Below the pieces are notes generated by a model, which was not told the DNA's origin, did no database searches, and saw only the letters and a program-made list of their open reading frames with translations. From the NCBI GenBank assembly GCA_017511185.1, contig JAFWLF010000108.1:1-5657 (forward strand): a DNA stretch of 5,657 nt, read 5' to 3'. The DNA comes from RGIG5612 sp017511185. Its GTDB lineage: Bacteria > Bacillota > Clostridia > Lachnospirales > Lachnospiraceae. The position numbers and the translations under genes are program-made. Shown piece by piece: positions 1 to 5,371 of the stretch; the first letter of the stretch is position 1, and each line of letters starts with the position of its first letter.

Positions 1-11
1 AAACCGGAATT

Positions 12-611
12 TTATCTATCGACTTTAATCAATACGGCTCTGCATGGTGATCCATCCGCACCAGCTAAATTCAGAGGCGCAGCACTTAAATAGTATACAC
101 CCTCTGAAACATCTGCCAGACGAACGCCTTCAAGCAAAACAACACCGGCTTCCAATAGTATGAGATGCACTTCCATCGGCGCATCCACAGGCCCGACAGT
201 CTGAGATTCATTTCCCAGTAACAGAAGTTTCGAAGAGGCAAATATACTTGCTGCTTCCGAAGAGACTTCGGCGTCTCCCTTTATCAAGATCCTCCTTGCC
301 GCTTCAGGATTCTGCTCTTTAGCCTTTCCAAGCATTTCTATGGCATCATCGCGGGAGACGATCCCGTGATGTTCTGCAACATAAGCCATTCCTACAAATG
401 CATCCAAGCCTAAAGCATCCACAGTTTTTCCGTTTTTAAGAAAATGAAACGGTGCATCGATATGTGTGCCATTATGAGCGCACATGCTGAATGCAGTCAG
501 ATTATACAAATCTCCATTTTCTATTGACCTAAGTAACTGTTTTTCCGGAATCGGATCACCTGTATATACCTGACAACTGAAAACTTCCTGTGAAATATCA
601 TAGATTACCAT
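12..611 (-). CDS. Cyclase-family metal-dependent hydrolase (kynurenine formamidase-like fold)
   Basis: A 199-residue protein of the cyclase family (PF04199 type), which includes bacterial kynurenine formamidase and related amide or ester hydrolases. The family signature HNGTHIDAPFHF lies at residues 46-57; H46, H50, D52 and H56 fit the usual metal ligands. ESQTVGP near residues 135-141 and the C-terminal PLNLAGADGSPCRA (residues 179-192) are also typical. Length is close to the family norm of about 200-220, so the gene looks complete. There is no signal peptide or membrane segment, so it is probably cytosolic. The start has a GGAG eight bases upstream. It has its own promoter and sits 222 bp downstream of lysS on the same strand. 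No kynureninase or other tryptophan-degradation gene is visible, so the substrate is unknown and kynB should not be assigned. Only 11 bases follow the stop, so its terminator or downstream partners are out of view. Confidence 0.9.
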   Translation of the reverse strand: MVIYDISQEVFSCQVYTGDPIPEKQLLRSIENGDLYNLTAFSMCAHNGTHIDAPFHFLKNGKTVDALGLDAFVGMAYVAEHHGIVSRDDAIEMLGKAKEQNPEAARRILIKGDAEVSSEAASIFASSKLLLLGNESQTVGPVDAPMEVHLILLEAGVVLLEGVRLADVSEGVYYLSAAPLNLAGADGSPCRAVLIKVDR

Positions 612-654
612 TGCTTATTCTCCATACAAACGCCGATTTGCACATCTCTGTCTT

Positions 655-684
655 ATTATACAACATGGCTCGCAGATTTTTCCA
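655..684 (-). promoter_or_regulatory. Predicted promoter of the cyclase gene
   Basis: A perfect -10 box, TATAAT, reads on the minus strand at 660-655. With an 18-base spacer, TGGAAA at 684-679 matches four of six -35 positions; at 17 bases the match is poor. A start near 648 would give a leader of about 37 bases containing the GGAG ribosome binding site. The weak -35 and the surrounding inverted repeat suggest a regulated promoter, which is inference. Confidence 0.6.
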
Positions 685-695
685 CGGGCCATGTT
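662..695. repeat. Inverted repeat spanning the cyclase promoter (candidate operator)
   Basis: AACATGGC at 662-669 is matched by its exact reverse complement GCCATGTT at 688-695, with 18 bases between. The left arm begins two bases from the -10 box, the -35 region lies between the arms, and the right arm lies just upstream. Arm length and position fit a dimeric repressor or activator site. If transcribed from further upstream, it could instead form a hairpin, but no T-run follows directly. Confidence 0.5.
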
Positions 696-756
696 TATGG
701 TAACTTATGTTAAGAAATGTATATTTAAGTAGACTTACAGACTTGACTTTTCATTT

Positions 757-797
757 TTGGCATGCACGTGGCATGAATTGGCATGTGGATTGGCATG
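757..797. repeat. Four helically phased direct repeats of TGGCATG
   Basis: TGGCATG occurs four times on the plus strand, starting at 758, 769, 779 and 791 (intervals 11, 10 and 12). Three copies are preceded by T, giving TTGGCATG. The mean spacing of 11 bp places copies on about the same DNA face. The array lies between the lysS stop and the cyclase promoter, roughly 75-115 bp upstream of its -35. Candidate roles are a cooperative regulator-binding array for the cyclase gene or an element of the lysS 3' untranslated region. I recognise no named consensus. Confidence 0.6.
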
Positions 798-833
798 TCA
801 GGGCAAAAAATCGGTCTCTCAGGTCCTTCGCTT

Positions 834-2969
834 TTAGTACAGTTTTGCGCCTGCAGGGATGTGCGGATCGACCATCAGGAGGTTCAGTTTTTCCTCGCCT
901 TCCTCCTCGTGGATCGCGCTCAGCAGCATGCCGCATGAGTCGATACCCATCATCTTCCGAGGTGGCAGGTTCGTGATAGCGATACATGTTTTACCGATCA
1001 GCTCTTCAGGCTCATAATAGGCGTGTATTCCGGAGAGGATAGTGCGGTCCGTACCGGTGCCGTCATCCAGCGTAAACTGCAGTAATTTCTTGGATTTAGG
1101 CACTGCTACGCAGTCTTTTACCTTCACTGCACGGAAGTCCGACTTGCTGAATGTGTCGAAGTCAACTTCGTCCTCAAAGAGAGGCTCGATCTTGACCTTG
1201 GAAAAGTCGATCGCGCCGAGCTGCTCGAGCTTTTCGCTGATCTTGGAGGCAAGTTCAGCACCGATCACGGCTGCGGCTGCAGCACCTGCTTTTGCGGCTC
1301 CCTCGAATGCGTCTTTTGCCTTCTCGACAGCCTCCTGGACCTCGTCCTTTTCAGCCTCATTTTCTTCATTTCCTGTCTTGAGTGTTTTCATTGTCGGGAA
1401 TAATAATACGTCACGAATGGCCGGGCTATTGGTCAAAAGCATTACCAACCGGTCAATACCATATCCAATACCGCCTGTCGGAGGCATACCGATCTCCAGG
1501 GCATTCAGGAAATCTTCATCTGTGTGGTTGGCTTCTTCATCTCCGGCATCAGCCAGAGCATCCTGCTCTTTAAAACGTTCCCTCTGATCGATCGGATCGT
1601 TCAACTCGGAATATGCATTTGCCATCTCCCATCCATTGATGAACAGTTCAAACCGCTCTACAAAATCCGGCTCATCCGGTTTCTTCTTTGTCAATGGAGA
1701 GATCTCAATTGGATGATCAATTACAAAGGTAGGCTGTAAAAGATGTTCTTCCGCAAACTCTTCAAATAATAAACTCAGGATATCGCCTTTCTTATGACGC
1801 TCCTCGAATTCCACATTCTTTTCTTTTGCGATGCGGCGGGCATCTTCCAGTGTTTCTACTGTATCCCAATCCACACCTGCATATTTCTTCACAGCTTCAC
1901 GCATGGTCAGCACTTCAAACGGCTTTCCAAAATCCAGTTCAACTTCGCCATAGGAAAACTTTGTCGTGCCAAGCACTTCCTGTGCTACATAACGGTACAT
2001 GTTTTCCGTCAGCTCCATCATGCCGTGATAATCTGTATAAGCCTGATAAAGTTCCATCAGCGTGAACTCCGGATTGTGGCGGGTATCAAGTCCCTCGTTG
2101 CGGAATACACGACCAATCTCATAAACTCTTTCCATGCCGCCTACGATCAGTCTCTTCAGATACAACTCCAAAGAAATACGAAGGCGCAGGTCTTCATTCA
2201 ACGCATTAAAGTGCGTCTCAAATGGACGAGCTGCTGCACCGCCGGCATTTGCCACCAGCATTGGTGTTTCCACTTCCATAAATCCCTGCCCGTCAAGGTA
2301 ACGGCGGATCGATGCGATGATCTTTGACCGTTTAATAAAGGTATCCTTTACCTCCGGATTCATGATCAGGTCAACATAACGCTGACGATAACGAAGGTCC
2401 GTATTTGTGATGCCGTGATATTTTTCCGGCAGGATCTGCAGACTCTTAACAAGTAAAGTGATCTCCGTAGCGTGAATAGAAAGTTCTCCCGTCTTTGTGC
2501 GGAATGCATATCCTTTTACACCATACAGATCACCGATATCGGATTTTTTAAATTCTGCGTAAGCCTCTTCTCCAACAGAATCTCTTGCCACGTAAACCTG
2601 AATATCACCGGACAGATCGCGAATATTACAGAAGGAGGCCTTTCCCATGACACGCTTAAACATCATACGGCCGGCAATAGAAACATTGATCGGATCCGCA
2701 TCCATAATAGCGCGGCGCTCCTGATAATCTGCATTGACTGCGGCTTTTGCTGTTTCTTCATCCATTCCGTCAGTGTTAAGCGGTGCACGCCCTGCAAGCA
2801 GTTTTTCTTCATGTACAGTATAAAGCTCCTTCACTTCCTCGGCATGATGCGTCTGATCATATTTTGTGATCTGAAAAGGATCTTTTCCTGCTTCCTGCAG
2901 TGCTGCCAGCTTTTCGCGGCGCACCTTTAACAACTGGTTTACATCCTGGTTCTGATTCTGTTCTGCCAT
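834..2969 (-). CDS. lysS: Lysyl-tRNA synthetase (class II) with a C-terminal MetG-beta/Trbp111-type tRNA-binding domain
   Basis: A 711-residue protein that attaches lysine to tRNA-Lys in the cytoplasm. Residues 1 to about 180 are the OB-fold anticodon-binding domain. The class II catalytic core follows, with motif 1 around GFMEVETPML (229-238), motif 2 from RVYEIGRVFRNEG (281-293) and motif 3 at GIGYGIDRLVMLL (500-512). The ordinary enzyme ends near 530 (LFPTMKTL); typical bacterial LysRS is about 500 residues. An acidic then Ala-rich linker (about 531-595) and a tRNA-binding domain (about 602-711, with VPKSKKLL, LSGI and CGMLLSA) follow in unbroken frame. The start is placed at 2969 because AGAGGA lies upstream with eight bases between GG and ATG and the product begins MAEQNQNQ. 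An in-frame ATG at 3011 touches the preceding terminator and has no RBS. The extension is richer in GC and in GAC codons than the core. No convincing terminator follows the stop. Confidence 0.95.
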   Translation of the reverse strand: MAEQNQNQDVNQLLKVRREKLAALQEAGKDPFQITKYDQTHHAEEVKELYTVHEEKLLAGRAPLNTDGMDEETAKAAVNADYQERRAIMDADPINVSIAGRMMFKRVMGKASFCNIRDLSGDIQVYVARDSVGEEAYAEFKKSDIGDLYGVKGYAFRTKTGELSIHATEITLLVKSLQILPEKYHGITNTDLRYRQRYVDLIMNPEVKDTFIKRSKIIASIRRYLDGQGFMEVETPMLVANAGGAAARPFETHFNALNEDLRLRISLELYLKRLIVGGMERVYEIGRVFRNEGLDTRHNPEFTLMELYQAYTDYHGMMELTENMYRYVAQEVLGTTKFSYGEVELDFGKPFEVLTMREAVKKYAGVDWDTVETLEDARRIAKEKNVEFEERHKKGDILSLLFEEFAEEHLLQPTFVIDHPIEISPLTKKKPDEPDFVERFELFINGWEMANAYSELNDPIDQRERFKEQDALADAGDEEANHTDEDFLNALEIGMPPTGGIGYGIDRLVMLLTNSPAIRDVLLFPTMKTLKTGNEENEAEKDEVQEAVEKAKDAFEGAAKAGAAAAAVIGAELASKISEKLEQLGAIDFSKVKIEPLFEDEVDFDTFSKSDFRAVKVKDCVAVPKSKKLLQFTLDDGTGTDRTILSGIHAYYEPEELIGKTCIAITNLPPRKMMGIDSCGMLLSAIHEEEGEEKLNLLMVDPHIPAGAKLY

Positions 2970-3015
2970 TCTCTTTTCCTCTTTATTATCTGTTTCCGGT
3001 TTCCCGGTCATTTTT

Positions 3016-3046
3016 AAAAATAAGGGCGCTTTTTTGGTAAGCGCCC
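3016..3046 (-). terminator. Intrinsic terminator between greA and lysS
   Basis: On the minus strand GGGCGCTT and AAGCGCCC form a perfect 8-bp stem (outer ends 3046 and 3024) with a seven-base loop, followed by TTATTTTT (3023-3016). It starts six bases after the greA stop codon. Since lysS starts only 47 bases beyond it and a possible promoter lies upstream of the hairpin, it may act as a partial terminator or attenuator for lysS rather than a full stop. Confidence 0.85.
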
Positions 3047-3051
3047 TGTGG

Positions 3052-3081
3052 ATTATAAGTCTGCTTTCTGGATATCCAGAA
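3052..3081 (-). promoter_or_regulatory. Possible lysS promoter: consensus -10 plus 16-bp palindrome
   Basis: TATAAT at 3057-3052 on the minus strand overlaps the greA stop codon. No good -35 stands 16-18 bases upstream (TCTGGA at 17 matches two of six), and there is no extended -10. The -35 area is instead occupied by the perfect palindrome TTCTGGATATCCAGAA (3066-3081). This could be an activator-dependent promoter, or the TATAAT could be chance, because part of it encodes the last greA codons. Transcripts from here would start at the base of the 3046-3024 hairpin. Confidence 0.35.
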
Positions 3082-3538
3082 CACGAAGTCTCAGTTCTCC
3101 GCCCGGTGTGGTAACCTGAACGATCTCATCAACTTCCTTATTCATAAGAGCGGCTCCGATCGGAGACTCATAAGAAATCTTCCTTTCACGGGAATTCACT
3201 TCTGTTGTACTGACGATCTGGTAGGTATACTCCCTACGGGTCGCCATATCACGTACTTTAACTCTACATCCCATGTGGATCTTATCAAAATCGATCTTTT
3301 TCGCATCAACTACTTTGGAATTTTTAATGATGTTTTCCAATTCATCGATACGTGCTTCGATATCACGCTGTTCATCTTTTGCTGCATCATACTCTGCATT
3401 CTCAGAAAGATCACCCTGTTCACGGGCTTCTTTGATCTTTGCAGCGATTTCTTTCCGTTTGTTAACTTTCAGGTCTTCCAGTTCCGCACGCAGATCTTTC
3501 AGGTTCTGTTTTGTTAAAAGATTGACCTTTTCTTCCAT
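3053..3538 (-). CDS. greA: Transcription elongation factor GreA
   Basis: A 161-residue protein, close to the usual 158 or so. GreA enters the secondary channel of RNA polymerase and stimulates cleavage of backtracked RNA so that stalled complexes resume. Residues 1 to about 77 form the antiparallel coiled coil, with the tip motif GDLSENAEYDAAKDEQ at 42-57; D43 and E46 correspond to the acidic residues that place the catalytic metal. The FKBP-like C-terminal domain includes ISYESPIGAALMNKEVDE (121-138) and TPGGELRLRVLDI. All key residues are present. The start is supported by AAGGAAG upstream, with a rather long spacing of about 11 bases from GG. The gene has its own consensus promoter inside the end of dusB and a leader of about 93 bases carrying a terminator-like hairpin. 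A second terminator follows its stop. Confidence 0.96.
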   Translation of the reverse strand: MEEKVNLLTKQNLKDLRAELEDLKVNKRKEIAAKIKEAREQGDLSENAEYDAAKDEQRDIEARIDELENIIKNSKVVDAKKIDFDKIHMGCRVKVRDMATRREYTYQIVSTTEVNSRERKISYESPIGAALMNKEVDEIVQVTTPGGELRLRVLDIQKADL

Positions 3539-3581
3539 TTTTAATACTTCCTTTTACTGCTTACTACTAATAAAAACTGCG

Positions 3582-3624
3582 AAAAATATAAAGGCTTGGT
3601 AATTTTTCAACACCAGGCAGCCTT
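3582..3624 (-). terminator. Terminator-like hairpin in the greA leader / dusB terminator
   Basis: On the minus strand AAGGCT (3624-3619) pairs with AGCCTT (3596-3591). After a three-base GCC bulge, TGGT pairs with ACCA (3600-3597), leaving a loop of about 11 bases. TATATTTTT follows (3590-3582). It can end dusB transcripts. Because the greA promoter lies just upstream, it would also be met by every greA transcript within its first 50 bases. The bulge suggests incomplete termination, allowing read-through to greA. Confidence 0.65.
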
Positions 3625-3637
3625 CACAATCGTGAGC

Positions 3638-3666
3638 ATTATATATTACCCTTCCCACTTTGTCAA
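3638..3666 (-). promoter_or_regulatory. Consensus promoter of greA inside the 3' end of dusB
   Basis: TTGACA (3666-3661) and TATAAT (3643-3638) read on the minus strand, both perfect matches, separated by exactly 17 bases. TTG ACA are the Leu-Thr codons six codons before the dusB stop, and the -10 begins three bases after that stop. The predicted start is about 3631, giving a greA leader of about 93 bases. A small dyad, TCAC-AATC-GTGA (3624-3635), overlaps the start site. Confidence 0.88.
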
Positions 3667-4599
3667 TGTTCTTTCCAGGTCGGAAAAAGTAACACACAAG
3701 TTGACTTCCCGCCGGATCCTTGAGGCATCCGGGTAACCTGTCACGTAATAACCGGCATGCTTTCGCATCTGTCGGATCGCCATATTTTCTCCACAGAAAT
3801 CAATCAGCATCCGGGCATGCCGAAGGATCATTTCTTTCACCTCTTCAACAGAAGGTCGCGGCAGTTCTTCTCCAGTTTCCAGGAAATGTGCCACTTCCCG
3901 GAAGATCCACGGGTTTCCTCTTGCCCCACGGGCGATCATGACTGCATCACAGCCAGTCTCATCCAGCATCCGTTTTGCATCTTTTCCTTTATATATATCA
4001 CCGCTTCCCATGACCGGAATGGAAACCGCTTCCTTTACCTGCCGGATAATGTCATAATCCGCATGTCCGGAATAATACTCTTCCCTGGTCCGTCCATGAA
4101 TGGCTATAGCGGCCGCTCCGGCGTCCTCTGCCCGTTTGGCGACTTCCACTGCGTTGATCTGATCCGCAGAAAAGCCTTTACGGATCTTGATCGTGACCGG
4201 TTTATGCAGCACCTTAGTCATGGCAGAAACAATCTGGCCAATCTTTTCCGGATCCCGCATCAGGGCGGATCCTTCCCCGTTATTCACGACTTTCGGAACG
4301 GGACATCCCATATTGACATCAAAGACATCATATGGCCCTTCTTCCAGCTTCAATGCCTCCTGAGCCAGGAGCTCCGGTTCACTTCCAAACAGCTGGACTG
4401 CGATCGGTCTTTCCCCTTTTGCAACCTGTAAAAGCGGAAGAGTGTTTTTATTCTTATAATAAAGTGCCTTTGCACTGATCATTTCCGTGTATGAAAAAGT
4501 GGCACCCTGTTCTCTGCAGAGTGCCCGAAATGGCATGTCAGTGATGCCGGCCATGGGTGCCAGTATGATGTTTCCGCATTCCACGCTGTCGATCTTCAT
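3646..4599 (-). CDS. dusB: tRNA-dihydrouridine synthase (DusB type)
   Basis: A 317-residue FMN enzyme that reduces specific uridines in the D-loop of tRNA to dihydrouridine using NADPH. The TIM-barrel shows the family motifs in order: APMAGITDMPFR (14-25), VQLFGSEP (68-75), DVNMGCPVPKV (94-104) with C99 as the expected catalytic acid, TIKIRKGF (136-143), AIHGRTREEYYSG (166-178), PVMGSGDI (195-202) and MIARGARGNPW (221-231) for FMN phosphate. The C-terminal tRNA-recognition helices include MRKHAGYYVTGYP (278-290). Length and motifs are normal, so it looks complete and active. The start lies three bases after the coaX stop and has no Shine-Dalgarno, since the upstream bases are A/T-rich; re-initiation by ribosomes finishing coaX is the likely mechanism. 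DusB rather than another Dus is chosen on the GxPVPKV/NNGEGSALMRDP stretch and the DusB-type neighbourhood. Confidence 0.95.
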   Translation of the reverse strand: MKIDSVECGNIILAPMAGITDMPFRALCREQGATFSYTEMISAKALYYKNKNTLPLLQVAKGERPIAVQLFGSEPELLAQEALKLEEGPYDVFDVNMGCPVPKVVNNGEGSALMRDPEKIGQIVSAMTKVLHKPVTIKIRKGFSADQINAVEVAKRAEDAGAAAIAIHGRTREEYYSGHADYDIIRQVKEAVSIPVMGSGDIYKGKDAKRMLDETGCDAVMIARGARGNPWIFREVAHFLETGEELPRPSVEEVKEMILRHARMLIDFCGENMAIRQMRKHAGYYVTGYPDASRIRREVNLCVTFSDLERTLTKWEG

Positions 4600-4602
4600 A
4601 GC

Positions 4603-5370
4603 TTATTTATTTTTATCGTAAATGATCCGAAGTCCATGCATCAGCAGGTCCGGCTCTAGATACTGGATCGCATCCGTCTTGGCATAGATGATGCTGCTCA
4701 GCCCGCCGGTTGCTACGACTTTGATATTATCTTCTTTGGATTCCTCTTTCAGCCGGTTAATAATGTATTCTGCTTCACCGATGTGTCCGTACATGATGCC
4801 CGCCTGCAGAGAGGTAATGGTATCTTTTGCCATGATCGTTCCTGGATCTTTGATCTCAATCTCCGGAAGTTTGGCAGTTCCGCCCCATAAAGCTCTGGCG
4901 CTGATCATAATGCCAGGGCAAGTCACAGCAGACTCAAACACGCCCTCTGCACTGAAATAATCGAACTTTGTTGCTGTACCATAATCTACAACAATGACCG
5001 GTCCGCCATAAAGATTTAGAGCTGCCACACCGTCTGCAATACGATCGGAGCCAACCTCCTGCGGATTGGTCTTGACCAGACGAATTCCTGTTTTCGTTCC
5101 CGGCCCCACGATCATCGGAGTTCTTCCCAGGAACCGATACAGAGAGTTGTTCAGCGCATGCATGATATCCGGAACAACCGAAGAAACGATGATGCCGTGA
5201 ATATCCTTTTTCCCGATACCGAACCGTCCGGTCAGCCCTTCGATCGTCATTCCAAATTCATCTGAGGTTCGCGGCGTAGCCGTTGTCAAACGAAACGTAT
5301 TGACAATCTGATCTCCTTCAAAAAAGGCGAATTTTGTATTGGTATTGCCGACATCAATTGCTAATAACAT
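4603..5370 (-). CDS. coaX: Type III pantothenate kinase
   Basis: A 255-residue kinase that phosphorylates pantothenate in the first step of coenzyme A synthesis. It belongs to the ASKHA fold, and type III enzymes need a monovalent cation and resist feedback by CoA. Visible motifs are DVGNTNTKFAFF (6-17, phosphate loop with D6), PDIM (67-70), GSDRIAD (107-113, with catalytic-base candidate D109), DYGTATKFD (129-137) and TGGLSS (221-226). The substrate segment reads SAVTCPGIMISARAL where many homologues have a GG before the PG, a mild variation. The start at 5370 has GGAGG at 5381-5377 with a six-base spacer and begins MLLAIDVGNT, as the family does; a longer frame to 5412 would overlap the upstream gene. 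It starts one base after the upstream stop and ends three bases before dusB, so it sits in the middle of a coupled operon. Confidence 0.96.
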   Translation of the reverse strand: MLLAIDVGNTNTKFAFFEGDQIVNTFRLTTATPRTSDEFGMTIEGLTGRFGIGKKDIHGIIVSSVVPDIMHALNNSLYRFLGRTPMIVGPGTKTGIRLVKTNPQEVGSDRIADGVAALNLYGGPVIVVDYGTATKFDYFSAEGVFESAVTCPGIMISARALWGGTAKLPEIEIKDPGTIMAKDTITSLQAGIMYGHIGEAEYIINRLKEESKEDNIKVVATGGLSSIIYAKTDAIQYLEPDLLMHGLRIIYDKNK

Positions 5371-5371
5371 C

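Noticed and set aside
757..773. Sigma-54-like promoter on the plus strand (TTGGCA, then GC twelve bases on from GG)
   Set aside because: It would transcribe antisense into lysS with no gene to serve, the -12 box is imperfect, and the match arises from the TGGCATG repeats.
800..833. Intrinsic terminator after lysS
   Set aside because: There is a run of six T on the minus strand (810-805), but the preceding GGACCTGAGAGACC is a direct GACC repeat rather than a stable stem.
1042..1587. Ser-rich plus-strand frame of 181 codons opposite lysS
   Set aside because: It is a mirror of the Glu/Ala/Lys-rich lysS coding strand, with low-complexity product and no RBS.
1794..2327. Plus-strand frame of 177 codons opposite lysS
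   Set aside because: It is antisense to highly conserved LysRS core motifs and its product has no recognisable domain.
2985..2990. GATAAT as -10 box of a promoter just before lysS
   Set aside because: The start site would fall on the ribosome binding site and no -35 lies 16-18 bases upstream.
2970..3011. Longer lysS start at 3011 adding 14 residues (MTGKPETDNKEEKR)
   Set aside because: The ATG directly follows the terminator T-run, has no Shine-Dalgarno, and the internal ATG at 2969 has a good AGAGGA and starts a typical N-terminus.
2970..3052. T-box or lysine riboswitch ahead of lysS
   Set aside because: The leader is under 85 bases, holds only one terminator hairpin and a mini-hairpin, and lacks T-box sequence.
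3757..4431. Plus-strand frame of 224 codons opposite dusB
   Set aside because: It is antisense to conserved DusB motifs, with no RBS or recognisable domain.
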